From an uncultured Flavobacteriaceae bacterium (GTDB lineage: Bacteria > Bacteroidota > Bacteroidia > Flavobacteriales > Flavobacteriaceae), in the NCBI GenBank assembly GCA_947498845.1, contig CANMLX010000024.1, positions 1 through 64,000 on the forward strand: DNA of 64,000 bases. Reading direction: 5' to 3'. Below are positions 7,525 to 15,981 of the stretch, piece by piece. Made by a program: the position numbers and the translations under genes. A model generated the notes under the pieces. That model worked only from the letters and a program-made list of their open reading frames with translations, did no database searches and was not told the origin of the DNA. Each line of letters starts with the position of its first letter. The stretch's first letter is position 1.

Positions 7525-9483
7525 TTGATAGCAGCACATTCCATAGATCAAGTTTTTGAAACCGCCAGAGTAGAGGAGGTCATTGGGGATTTTGTACAAT
7601 TAAAAAAAGCAGGAAGTAACTTTAAAGGTTTGAGTCCGTTTAGTGATGAGCGTACACCAAGTTTTATGGTCTCTCCAGTAAAACAAATATGGAAAGATTT
7701 TAGTACAGGAAAAGGCGGGAATGTAGTGGCTTTTTTAATGGAACATGAACATTTTACCTATCCCGAAGCCATAAAATATTTAGCCAAGAAATACGCTATT
7801 GAAATAGAGGAAACCGAGCAAACCGATGTGCAAAAAGAAGCCGCCAACGAGCGCGAAAGTTTGTATTTGGTTAGCGAATATGCAAACACTTATTTTCAAA
7901 ATATACTGCATAAAACAGATCAAGGAAAGTCTATAGGCTTAAGCTATTTTAAAGAGCGAGGCTTTACCCAAGAAACTATAAAAACATTTGATTTAGGGTA
8001 TTCTTTAAACGAATGGCAAGCCTTTACAGACGAAGCTTTAAAAAAAGGCTACCAACTGGAATTTTTAGAGAAAACGGGTTTAACTATAGTAAAAGAAGAA
8101 AAGCATTTCGATCGTTTTAAAGGACGGGTCATGTTTCCTATAAAAAGCATGAGCGGTCGTGTGTTAGGCTTTGGAGGACGTATCCTTATAAACGATAAAA
8201 AAGCAGCGAAATATTTAAACTCTCCAGAAAGTGATATATATTACAAAAGTAAAGTCCTTTACGGGATTTATAGTGCGAAGCAAAGTATAGCTAAAGAAGA
8301 TAATTGTTATTTAGTAGAAGGCTACACCGATGTTATACAATTTTATCAAACCGGGATAAAAAATGTGGTATCGTCGTCTGGTACAGCATTAACATCAGAG
8401 CAAATAAGGCTTATTAATAGGCTAACTAAGAATATTACTGTGCTCTTTGATGGTGATGCAGCAGGGATGCGTGCCTCCTTAAGAGGTATTGATCTTATTT
8501 TAGAACAGGGAATGAATGTAAAAATATGTACATTTCCAGAAGGAGAAGATCCCGATAGTTTTGCTAAAAAAAATACCTTAGAAGAGTTAACAGACTATTT
8601 GAATGAAAATGCCAAAGACTTTATCCAGTTTAAGGCATCGGTTTTATATGAAGATTCAAAAAACGACCCTATTAAAAAAGCGGAAACAGTAAGGGATATT
8701 GTAAATAGTATTTCTAAAATTCCCGACCAGATTAAAAAGGAAATCTATGTACAAGAATGCGCCAGAATAATGGACATAAGTGAAGAGGTTTTATTTTCTA
8801 CTTTGGCACAGATAGGTAAAAAAGAATTAGAGGAAGAAGGTAAAAAACAAAAAAAAGAACGAAAAACATTTGATGTTATAAAGCCAGAAGCTCCTGTAAA
8901 GAAAGTGGATGTTCAATATTTATTAGAACGAAAAATTATTGAACTGTTATTACTCTATGGAGATAAAACTGAAGATTTTGAAGATTTAGTGTTAAAGGAG
9001 AGTGATTCTGGAGAACTTATTTTAGAGCCTGTGGTACATCAGGCAAGAGTATTTGAAAAAGTGTATTTGGATTTGCAAGATGATGAAATGCAATTTTCTA
9101 ATGAGCAATTTAAAACATTATATTACACCATAATAGATACTTTAAATCAGAATCAGAATTTTGAGCTTAAAACCTTTATAAATACAGTCGATGCCAATAC
9201 AGCACAAGAAATAACAAACATCTTAATGGAAGATGAGCGTTACACTTTAGCCGATTGGCATCGCATGAATATTTTCCCTAAAGAGAAAATGAATACTATT
9301 TCTCAACTAGTAAGTGAAACCATTCTAAGTCTTCGTTGTTTTTTAATTGACCAAAAGGTACTCGAGTTTCAACAAAAAACTTTAGAAAACAAATCTGAAA
9401 TTAACACATCTGTTTTAGAAGAAGTAAAAGATTACTCTAGTTTAAAAATGTTATTGTCACGAAAATTAAACCGTGTTTTATAA
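7525..9483 (+). CDS. dnaG: DNA primase DnaG without zinc ligands
   Basis: DnaG makes RNA primers at the replication fork. The start is the TTG at 7525, giving MIAAHSIDQVFETARVEEVIGDFV, which matches the usual N-terminus; no ATG fits. The N-terminal CHC2-type domain keeps its frame (PFSDERTPSFMVSP...GKGG). However, the four zinc ligands are Ser37, Ser40, Asp58 and Thr61 instead of Cys/His/Cys/Cys. The TOPRIM core is intact, with EGYTDVIQFY and LFDGDAAG (the acidic metal-binding residues). The C-terminal region is presumably the helicase-interacting part. At 652 residues it has ordinary family length. Its stop overlaps the stop of the convergent regulator gene within TTATAA (9478-9483). Confidence 0.95.
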   Translation: MIAAHSIDQVFETARVEEVIGDFVQLKKAGSNFKGLSPFSDERTPSFMVSPVKQIWKDFSTGKGGNVVAFLMEHEHFTYPEAIKYLAKKYAIEIEETEQTDVQKEAANERESLYLVSEYANTYFQNILHKTDQGKSIGLSYFKERGFTQETIKTFDLGYSLNEWQAFTDEALKKGYQLEFLEKTGLTIVKEEKHFDRFKGRVMFPIKSMSGRVLGFGGRILINDKKAAKYLNSPESDIYYKSKVLYGIYSAKQSIAKEDNCYLVEGYTDVIQFYQTGIKNVVSSSGTALTSEQIRLINRLTKNITVLFDGDAAGMRASLRGIDLILEQGMNVKICTFPEGEDPDSFAKKNTLEELTDYLNENAKDFIQFKASVLYEDSKNDPIKKAETVRDIVNSISKIPDQIKKEIYVQECARIMDISEEVLFSTLAQIGKKELEEEGKKQKKERKTFDVIKPEAPVKKVDVQYLLERKIIELLLLYGDKTEDFEDLVLKESDSGELILEPVVHQARVFEKVYLDLQDDEMQFSNEQFKTLYYTIIDTLNQNQNFELKTFINTVDANTAQEITNILMEDERYTLADWHRMNIFPKEKMNTISQLVSETILSLRCFLIDQKVLEFQQKTLENKSEINTSVLEEVKDYSSLKMLLSRKLNRVL

Positions 9484-10104
9484 GTCTAAAAGCTTCGCTT
9501 GGTTGACTAAATCTACAAGATTATCAACCTTTAATTTTTTCATTAAACGCGCTTTGTAAGTACTTACAGTTTTTTCGTTAATATCTAATTCTTGAGAAAC
9601 TTGTTTGTTTTTCTTTCCTATAGCAAGGAGTTTTAAAACTTCGGTTTCTCTGGTAGAAAGTTTCTTAAAGAACGCACCATTTTTATTAACTCTGTTACCA
9701 AAAGCAAGCTCTTGCGTTAACTCATTACTTAAATGGATACCTCCACTATGTACTTTTAAAACAGCTTCATTTATTGTAATAATATTAACTGTTTTAGAGA
9801 TATAACCAGCTGCACCAGCTTTTATAGAATTGAATCCATAAACATTTTCTGGTTGGTTACTAAAGATTAAGGTTTTAACATCTGGAAATTCGTTTTTTAA
9901 ACGTCTTAACACAGTTAAACCATTAAGTTTAGGTAGGTCAATTTCAGTGATAATAACATCCACGGGTTCGGTTTTTAGAAATTCTAAAATAGCTTCCCCG
10001 TTGTCAACACTTCCAACAATTTTTACGTCAGATGAGGCAGAAAATAGATGCTCCAATCCCTTCCTTATAATAGGATGTGCATCAGCAATTAATAATTTTA
10101 TCAT
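9478..10104 (-). CDS. NarL/FixJ-type regulator with degenerate receiver
   Basis: This is a 208-residue regulator with an N-terminal receiver fold and a C-terminal LuxR-type HTH (about 145-205: LSTRETEVLKLLAIGKKNKQVSQELDINEKTVSTYKARL). The receiver is unusual. The acidic pair is broken (LLIADAHP, Ala9 in place of the second Asp) and the phosphoacceptor position holds Glu54 (VIITEIDLP) where the family has Asp; the lysine in GYISKT is kept. It therefore probably works without phosphorylation or in a fixed active-like state. It is convergent with dnaG and has its own promoter. No histidine kinase lies nearby. Confidence 0.88.
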   Translation of the reverse strand: MIKLLIADAHPIIRKGLEHLFSASSDVKIVGSVDNGEAILEFLKTEPVDVIITEIDLPKLNGLTVLRRLKNEFPDVKTLIFSNQPENVYGFNSIKAGAAGYISKTVNIITINEAVLKVHSGGIHLSNELTQELAFGNRVNKNGAFFKKLSTRETEVLKLLAIGKKNKQVSQELDINEKTVSTYKARLMKKLKVDNLVDLVNQAKLLDL

Positions 10105-10183
10105 AATTTAAAAGATTTTAATTCCTATGGCGTTATACATATTTTGAGAGAGCCATAGAATGAGAGAGTTTACCTAGGTGGTA

Positions 10184-10217
10184 CAAAAGTAGCACTTTTT
10201 TTTTATTTATAAAACAA
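10184..10217 (-). promoter_or_regulatory. Promoter of the NarL-type regulator
   Basis: On the minus strand, TTG (complement of 10215-10217), a 23-base spacer and TACTTTTG (complement of 10184-10191) match the TTG-N17-23-TAnnTTTG promoter of Bacteroidota. The -7 box ends about 80 bases before the ATG at 10104. Confidence 0.6.
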
Positions 10218-10220
10218 TAC

Positions 10221-11009
10221 TTACAATAAATTACTAGGAATTTCACAAATTGGTATAGGAATCATTTTATGTTTATTATTTGTATTGTAACGTTTGTAGA
10301 TTTTAAAAACGTCCTTTTCTCTTCCAGAGAAATCATCAATAGTTTTGTTTTTATCGTCCATTTTCATGGCCCACTCCAATTCTGGATAAGAAGCCCCTAT
10401 TTGGTCTTCATCACTTCTAGCATCACCAAACAAACCGTCGCTGGGAGCCGCATTTATAATAGAGTTAGGTACTTTTAAAAATTCTCCTATAGCGTATACT
10501 TGTGACTTTAGCAAGTCTGCAATAGGACTTAAATCTACACCGCCATCTCCATATTTAGTGTAAAAACCAACACCAAAATCTTCTACTTTATTACCAGTTC
10601 CGGCAACTAATAACTTTTGTAAACCAGCGTAATAATAAAGTGTCGTCATACGTAAGCGAGCTCTGGTATTGGCTAAGGCCATATCGACCACAGCTTGTTC
10701 TCCATCTAGTTGAACTTCGGTTTTAAATTCTTCAAAAACAGGTGTTAGATCTGCTTGTGTATCTCTAACATTAGGAAATCTCTTTTTTAATTGAGCAATA
10801 TGTTCATGAGCACGTGAAACATGGCTTGCAGCCTGATGTATAGGCATTTCAATGCATAACACATCTAAACCTGTTTCTGCACATAATGTAGATGTTACTG
10901 CAGAATCTATACCGCCCGATATACCAACAACAAAGCCGTTAACACGAGCATTAGTAGCATAATCTTTAAGCCAGTTTACTATATGATCTACAATTTTTTC
11001 TGTTTGCAT
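10221..11009 (-). CDS. nadE: Ammonia-dependent NAD+ synthetase
   Basis: The enzyme converts deamido-NAD+, ATP and ammonia to NAD+. The ATP pyrophosphatase loop GISGGIDSAV (about residues 28-37) is intact. The protein continues with VAGTGNKVEDFGVGFYTKYGDGGVDLSPIADLLKSQV, the typical NadE substrate and metal-binding region. At 262 residues it lacks the N-terminal glutaminase (nitrilase) domain, so it belongs to the NH3-using type. It is divergent from gldB with a 94-bp gap. No unusual residues were noticed. Confidence 0.95.
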   Translation of the reverse strand: MQTEKIVDHIVNWLKDYATNARVNGFVVGISGGIDSAVTSTLCAETGLDVLCIEMPIHQAASHVSRAHEHIAQLKKRFPNVRDTQADLTPVFEEFKTEVQLDGEQAVVDMALANTRARLRMTTLYYYAGLQKLLVAGTGNKVEDFGVGFYTKYGDGGVDLSPIADLLKSQVYAIGEFLKVPNSIINAAPSDGLFGDARSDEDQIGASYPELEWAMKMDDKNKTIDDFSGREKDVFKIYKRYNTNNKHKMIPIPICEIPSNLL

Positions 11010-11036
11010 CTATAATGAATTTAAATAGGATAATAG

Positions 11037-11044
11037 TACCTTTG
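11037..11044 (+). promoter_or_regulatory. -7 box of gldB
   Basis: TACCTTTG fits TAnnTTTG and lies 59 bases before the gldB start at 11104, in the divergent nadE-gldB gap. The nearest clear TTG (11004-11006) is 30 bases upstream, longer than usual. Confidence 0.45.
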
Positions 11045-11103
11045 CATGCAAAAATACATTCAAGCCCACAATTTATAAAAAATTAAAATGTTTTAGGTTT
11101 TCA

Positions 11104-12066
11104 ATGAAAAATTTTATTTCACTTTTTATCATTTTAGTGTTTGCAATGTCTTGTAAAAAGGCGCATAAACTTGAAAAAGACATAGCAGCTATTAATACAG
11201 ACGTAACTATAGAACGGTTTGATAAGTTATTTGGGGACGCAACACTTAAAGACTTACCAGATTTAAGAAAAGCATATCCTTTTATGTTTTCTAAAAAATA
11301 TACCGATTCGTTTTGGATGGGAAGAATACAAGACACCATTCAGCAAGAACTTGTTAAAGAAGTTAAAGACAAATTTTTAGATACTAAAAATTTAGAATTA
11401 GAAATTGAAAGTTTATTTAATCATTTAAAATATTATTTCCCCGAATTTAATCCATCCAGAATAATCACTACGACTTCTATGGTAGATTACAGGAATAAAA
11501 TTATAGTTACAGATACAATAAGTATTGTTGCTATTGATAATTATTTGGGGAAAGACCATAAATTTTACCAAGGCATTCCAAAATACATTCGTAAAAATTT
11601 TAATAAAGAGCAAATCGTAGTAGATATAGCAGAAGCCTATTCAGAACGTTACATATACCAAACGCAACGTAAAACACTTCTGGATGAAATGATTTTTTTT
11701 GGAAAACAGCTCTATTTTAAATATGCGATGTTGCCCAATGTACCAGAAGCAGAGCGTATAGGATATACCAAGACAGAATTGGATTGGGCACGTAAAAACG
11801 AAAATTACATATGGCGTTATTTTGTAGAACGTGAGTTGCTTTATAGTACAGATAGTAAGTTACCTAGTCGTTTTATAAACCCAGCACCATTTAGTAAATT
11901 TTATTTAGAAGACATAGATACTGATTCTCCAGGTAGAATTGGGCAATATATAGGTTGGCAAATTGTAAGCGCATTTATGGAGAATAATAAAGTCTCTTTA
12001 AAAGATATGTTAACAATGAATGCAGAAGAAATTTTTAATACATCAAAGTTTAAACCACGTAAGTAA
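11104..12066 (+). CDS. gldB: Gliding motility lipoprotein GldB
   Basis: This 320-residue lipoprotein (signal peptide with lipobox FAMSC near residue 16) matches GldB, an envelope protein needed for gliding in Flavobacterium. The recognisable segments are IERFDKLFGDATLKDLPDLRKAYPFMF near the N-terminus and DTDSPGRIGQYIGWQIVSAFMENN near the C-terminus, the latter resembling the zinc-metallopeptidase-like region of GldB homologues. gldC follows after three bases, the conserved pairing in the family. Presence of gldB suggests gliding motility and/or T9SS-related functions. Confidence 0.93.
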   Translation: MKNFISLFIILVFAMSCKKAHKLEKDIAAINTDVTIERFDKLFGDATLKDLPDLRKAYPFMFSKKYTDSFWMGRIQDTIQQELVKEVKDKFLDTKNLELEIESLFNHLKYYFPEFNPSRIITTTSMVDYRNKIIVTDTISIVAIDNYLGKDHKFYQGIPKYIRKNFNKEQIVVDIAEAYSERYIYQTQRKTLLDEMIFFGKQLYFKYAMLPNVPEAERIGYTKTELDWARKNENYIWRYFVERELLYSTDSKLPSRFINPAPFSKFYLEDIDTDSPGRIGQYIGWQIVSAFMENNKVSLKDMLTMNAEEIFNTSKFKPRK

Positions 12067-12069
12067 AGA

Positions 12070-12405
12070 ATGGCAAATAAAATAACATCTAAAATTGAAT
12101 TAAATGTAGAGTTAGATGAAAACCGAATTCCTGAAAAGTTGTCATGGACGGCAGAGGATGGCGGTATAACTAATGCACAGGCTAAAGCTATGTTGTTGTC
12201 TGTATGGGATAGTGAAGCAAAAGAGTCTTTGCGAATAGATTTATGGACTAAAGACATGCCTGTAGATGAGATGAAAGTATTTTTTCATCAAACATTAGTG
12301 GCTATGAGTAGTACGTTTCATAGAGCAACTCAAGATGAAAAAATGACTGCTACTATGAGAGATTTTTGTGATTATTTTGCAGAAAAATTAGAGTTAAAAA
12401 AATAG
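12070..12405 (+). CDS. gldC: Gliding motility protein GldC
   Basis: This 111-residue cytosolic protein follows gldB after three bases. It has the GldC pattern: an opening IELNVELDENRIPEKLSW, then WDSEAKESLRIDLWTKDMPVDEMK, and a helical C-terminus with RDFCDYFAEKL. GldC contributes to gliding in flavobacteria; its biochemical action is not established. There is no signal peptide. Its stop lies one base before the stop of the convergent LETM1-like gene. Confidence 0.93.
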   Translation: MANKITSKIELNVELDENRIPEKLSWTAEDGGITNAQAKAMLLSVWDSEAKESLRIDLWTKDMPVDEMKVFFHQTLVAMSSTFHRATQDEKMTATMRDFCDYFAEKLELKK

Positions 12406-12406
12406 A

Positions 12407-13588
12407 TTAGTGGTCTTCTTCAATTCTGTTTTCGTCAAAAGCAGATGGTAATAATTTAGGAATAAACTTTATAACAAGAGGTAATAATAAACTACCACCA
12501 GGAAGTATAAATATAGCAAGGCTTGGAATAGATTTAAAAATATCAATTAATTGATCTTGTACTTTTTTTTGTTCCTGGGCATTAAGATCTCTAACAGTAG
12601 ATTGAGATAAGAGTATCATGAGTTCCTTACTATCTAATAGTTCTTTATACAATCGTTTGCTATTTCTCCCAATTAGCTTTTTAACCATTCTGCTAGAATT
12701 GTTATAAAAACTTTGCACGATGTTTTTAGAACTTAAAAGGGCTATGCTATCCTTATTTGTAGTATAAAATAAGTCTACAGTATTTAAAGCCTGGCTTATG
12801 TCTTGTGGTGTGAAATTAAAACTTTCTCCAAGATTATTTAAAAACACCGCTTCTCTCTCATCGATAATTTTATCACTCCAACTAGCCATACAAGCGAGAT
12901 CTAATGCATAGCATTTTTCTTGAATAGTTGTTAAAAATTGTAAGGCAGTATCTAGGCTAATATTGCTGTTATCTTGATAACGTAGTGAAGATTCAAAAAG
13001 CTTAATTAAGCTATTGTCGTATTTAGTTTTTTCTTTTTTTGTGTTTAATGTATTTAATGAGATACAGGCGATAGAAGCTTCCAATTGTTTTAAATATTCA
13101 ACAGAAATAGAATTTTGCTTTAAGTAAGTGGTGTAGGCTAAAACATCAGTATACAATAAGGCATTTGTAATAAAATAGTTGAAATTTTTAGTAAGAATAT
13201 TAGGGTCTATTTGTGTACGTTTATGTATAATGTTTTCGAGTTGTTCATGCGACTTGTTTCCACCTAATAAATCTCGAAAAAAAGATGTTTTTATAGCATC
13301 TATTTCTGTATAAAAATTGATGATACTTTCTATAAATTGAACCTTGGTATTATTTACCGCATTATACGCATGTAGAAAAGCAATGCACAAATTTATTTTA
13401 CAAACTTCCTCTTCAGTTAGATCTCTATTATCAATAGAATGATCAACAACTCTAATGTTACTACCGTATATAAATCCACACTTGCGAAGTTCATTGTAGA
13501 AAGAGTTTGTGGAAAAACTAGAAAAAAGGGGGCTTTTTTCTAAGTGATTTAATAATTTTTTTATCCAACCAGAAGCAGATGGGTTCAT
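12407..13588 (-). CDS. LETM1-like protein with TerB-like middle region
   Basis: The 393-residue protein has no signal peptide. The middle (about 225-260, ACMASWSDKIIDEREAVFLNNLGE) resembles a TerB-like helical domain, with the acidic DxxxDxxE motif after the first helix. The C-terminal 70 residues (QSTVRDLNAQEQKKVQDQLIDIFKSIPSLAIFILPGG, then LLLPLVIKFIPKLLPSAF) carry the signature of the LETM1 ribosome-binding-like domain, including the proline-rich membrane-associated stretch. Bacterial LETM1-related proteins are poorly characterised. It is preceded on the same strand by a 78-residue gene 33 bp upstream. Function unknown; membrane association likely. Confidence 0.7.
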   Translation of the reverse strand: MNPSASGWIKKLLNHLEKSPLFSSFSTNSFYNELRKCGFIYGSNIRVVDHSIDNRDLTEEEVCKINLCIAFLHAYNAVNNTKVQFIESIINFYTEIDAIKTSFFRDLLGGNKSHEQLENIIHKRTQIDPNILTKNFNYFITNALLYTDVLAYTTYLKQNSISVEYLKQLEASIACISLNTLNTKKEKTKYDNSLIKLFESSLRYQDNSNISLDTALQFLTTIQEKCYALDLACMASWSDKIIDEREAVFLNNLGESFNFTPQDISQALNTVDLFYTTNKDSIALLSSKNIVQSFYNNSSRMVKKLIGRNSKRLYKELLDSKELMILLSQSTVRDLNAQEQKKVQDQLIDIFKSIPSLAIFILPGGSLLLPLVIKFIPKLLPSAFDENRIEEDH

Positions 13589-13621
13589 AAGTAAGTTGTT
13601 AGTAGGGGAATAAATTAATTA

Positions 13622-13858
13622 TTATGTTTTGTAAACTTGTCCTCTATGAGGTTTTAGAGCATCTCTTATCGGTTTCATAGCTATTTCTTCTGTCACTAAA
13701 AAGGCAATGTAATGCGCTTCATTTAGGCATTCTACACCAGTAATGTTAATATTAAGCTGTTCTAATTTTATGTATTCTTTTAAATGTATTTCGTGGTGTT
13801 GTGCTGTTTTTTCAGCATTTAAACCCCGGAAATCCCAAATAAGTTTTAACTGTCGCAT
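13622..13858 (-). CDS. Small conserved hypothetical protein
   Basis: I take the ATG at 13858, two codons inside a possible TTG start. The 78-residue product begins MRQLKLIWDFRG and contains AEKTAQHHEIHLKEYI and HYIAFLVTEEIAMKPIRDAL. There is no signal peptide or membrane span. Two closely spaced histidines and an alpha/beta pattern suggest a small ferredoxin-like fold, but I cannot place it in a family. It lies 33 bp upstream of the LETM1-like gene on the same strand and may be co-transcribed. Confidence 0.6.
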   Translation of the reverse strand: MRQLKLIWDFRGLNAEKTAQHHEIHLKEYIKLEQLNINITGVECLNEAHYIAFLVTEEIAMKPIRDALKPHRGQVYKT

Positions 13859-13964
13859 ACTCAATTTTTATAAAATAAAGTTACATATTTTAATCAACTA
13901 ATAAAGCTAATAAAATAAAATTTTCATTAAAATATATGATAATTTATTACGTTTGTCTTACAAC

Positions 13965-13994
13965 TTGCATAGAAAGTATATATTAGTATTTTTG
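13965..13994 (+). promoter_or_regulatory. Promoter of the PPIase operon
   Basis: TTG at 13965-13967, a 19-base spacer and TATTTTTG at 13987-13994 form a full Bacteroidota housekeeping promoter. The predicted start point is about 15-20 bases before the ATG at 14020. Confidence 0.65.
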
Positions 13995-14019
13995 TATTCA
14001 TTCAATTAAATAATCCATC

Positions 14020-15981
14020 ATGAAATTAAAGATTTTAAGTTTAGTTTTTGTAACTATAACTACAATTAAAGGTTTTACTCAAGACAATAAAGAAGTACTT
14101 TTTAAAGTAGATAATGAGCCAGTTTATGTCACAGAGTTTCTAAGAGTATACAATAAAAATCTGGATTTAGTACAAGATGAATCTCAAAAAGATGTAGATG
14201 AGTATTTAAACTTATTTACAAATTACAAACTTAAATTGAGACAGGCTAGAGAAGAAAAACTTCATGAAAAAGAATCCTATAAAAAAGAATTATCATCCTA
14301 CAAAAAGCAATTAGCAAAAAGCTATATGTCTGATAGCGAGATAACAGATGCATTAGTTAAAGAAGGCTATAATAGTATTTCTCATGATGTTAATGCAAAT
14401 CATATTTTAGTTAAGGTTGATGAGAATGCAACACCTCAAGACTCCTTATTGGCATATAACAAAATTAAAGCTTTGAGAGAACGCACTTTAAAAGAGGGCT
14501 TTGAAACCGTTAGGAAAGAAGTGCATGATGGCAAAACGATTCATGGAGAAGAATTAGGGTATTTTACAGGTTTTAAAATGGTATATAAATTTGAGAAAGT
14601 AGCATTTAATACACCTGTTGGAGAAATCTCGGAACCTTTTAGAACGCGTTTTGGATACCATATAGTTAAGGTGTTAGATAAACGAAAGTCTCAAGGAGAA
14701 CGTACTGTTAAACACATTATGATTTTTCTTAAAAAAGGAGATTCTTTAACTAATAGTAAAGCAGAAGGAAGAATAAAAGAAATCTATAAAAAAATAGAAC
14801 AAGGCGAACCCTTTGAAGCTTTAGCAAAACAATTCTCTGAAGATAAAAATACAGCACCTAAAGGAGGTTTATTAGCACCTTTTTCGAGTGGGGTGTTACG
14901 CGCTCCAAAATTTGAAGAGGCAGCCTTTGCCTTGCAAAATGTTGATGATATTTCTAAACCTGTCAAGTCACAATATGGGTGGCATATAATTAAGTTGGTA
15001 AAAGCGAAACCAATACCTTCTTTTGAGGAGTTAAAACCAGAATTAGAGGCTAAAATAAAAAAGGATTCACGTTCGAAGCTAATAGAAGAAGCGCTAATAG
15101 GAAAATTAAAAACAAAATATGGTGTAGGAAATGAAGTGCCACATTTGGACTATTTTAAATCTATTTTAAATGACGATTTTTATAAAAACACATGGGAACT
15201 TCCAAGCGATTTTAGAGTATATGATGTTCTGGTTAAAATAGGGGATAAGGAACTATTGTTTTCAGATTTTGGAGACGTTTTATTACAACAACAAAATAGA
15301 CGTTATCGTAATAAGTTATCGTTTGATGCTATTGTTAAAAATGCTTATAATGTCTTTATAGGTAATAGTTTAAAGCAATATCAAGAAGATCATCTAGAAG
15401 ATGAAAACGAAGATTACGCTTATATATTAGGAGAATATAGAGATGGATTATTATTATTTGATCTTATGGAATCTAACATTTGGCAATCTGCCAAAACAGA
15501 TTCTTTAGAAATTAAGAACTATTATGATAAACATAAAGCAAGTTATTTTTGGCCAGTTAGAGCTAATGGTGTTGTTGCATCATCTAGTAATAAGAAAACA
15601 ATTAATAAGGTTGCTAAATTGTTAAAGTCTGGTAAGTCTATAGATGCTATTAAAAAACAGATAAATGTTAACGATAAGGTAAATGTAATATTTACAAAAG
15701 ATACTATGGGTATAGAACACCAAGCTTTACCAAAAACATTTAAAATAAATAAAGGAATATCTAAAGTATATAAACATAATAATGGTTTTATAGTAGCAGA
15801 TGTAAAAGAAGTATTACCAAAAAAACAGAAAGCGTTTGAAGAGGTAAAAGGGTTGGTAATGAGTGATTATCAAACTTACAAGGAAAATTTATGGTTAGAG
15901 GAATTAAGAAAAAAATATCCAATAGAGTTAAATACAGATGTGTTAAAAAAAGTAAAAACAAAAATCAAGAATAATAAATAA
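14020..15981 (+). CDS. Periplasmic peptidyl-prolyl isomerase with two parvulin domains
   Basis: The 653-residue exported protein (signal peptide ending near FTQ) begins with a chaperone-like helical region (residues 25-120). Two consecutive parvulin (rotamase) domains follow: one at about 124-225 with NANHILVKVDENATPQ and RTRFGYHIVKVLDKR, and a second at about 230-335 with VKHIMIFLKKGDS and KSQYGWHIIKLVKAK. The C-terminal 300 residues are unassigned. It should assist folding of outer-membrane or secreted proteins. It is the first gene of a run of five genes with tiny gaps; its TAA shares a base with the next ATG (position 15981). Confidence 0.88.
   Translation: MKLKILSLVFVTITTIKGFTQDNKEVLFKVDNEPVYVTEFLRVYNKNLDLVQDESQKDVDEYLNLFTNYKLKLRQAREEKLHEKESYKKELSSYKKQLAKSYMSDSEITDALVKEGYNSISHDVNANHILVKVDENATPQDSLLAYNKIKALRERTLKEGFETVRKEVHDGKTIHGEELGYFTGFKMVYKFEKVAFNTPVGEISEPFRTRFGYHIVKVLDKRKSQGERTVKHIMIFLKKGDSLTNSKAEGRIKEIYKKIEQGEPFEALAKQFSEDKNTAPKGGLLAPFSSGVLRAPKFEEAAFALQNVDDISKPVKSQYGWHIIKLVKAKPIPSFEELKPELEAKIKKDSRSKLIEEALIGKLKTKYGVGNEVPHLDYFKSILNDDFYKNTWELPSDFRVYDVLVKIGDKELLFSDFGDVLLQQQNRRYRNKLSFDAIVKNAYNVFIGNSLKQYQEDHLEDENEDYAYILGEYRDGLLLFDLMESNIWQSAKTDSLEIKNYYDKHKASYFWPVRANGVVASSSNKKTINKVAKLLKSGKSIDAIKKQINVNDKVNVIFTKDTMGIEHQALPKTFKINKGISKVYKHNNGFIVADVKEVLPKKQKAFEEVKGLVMSDYQTYKENLWLEELRKKYPIELNTDVLKKVKTKIKNNK

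Noticed and set aside
11901-12257. 118-codon minus-strand frame across gldB and gldC
   Set aside because: It spans the junction of two well-identified genes and has no family features.
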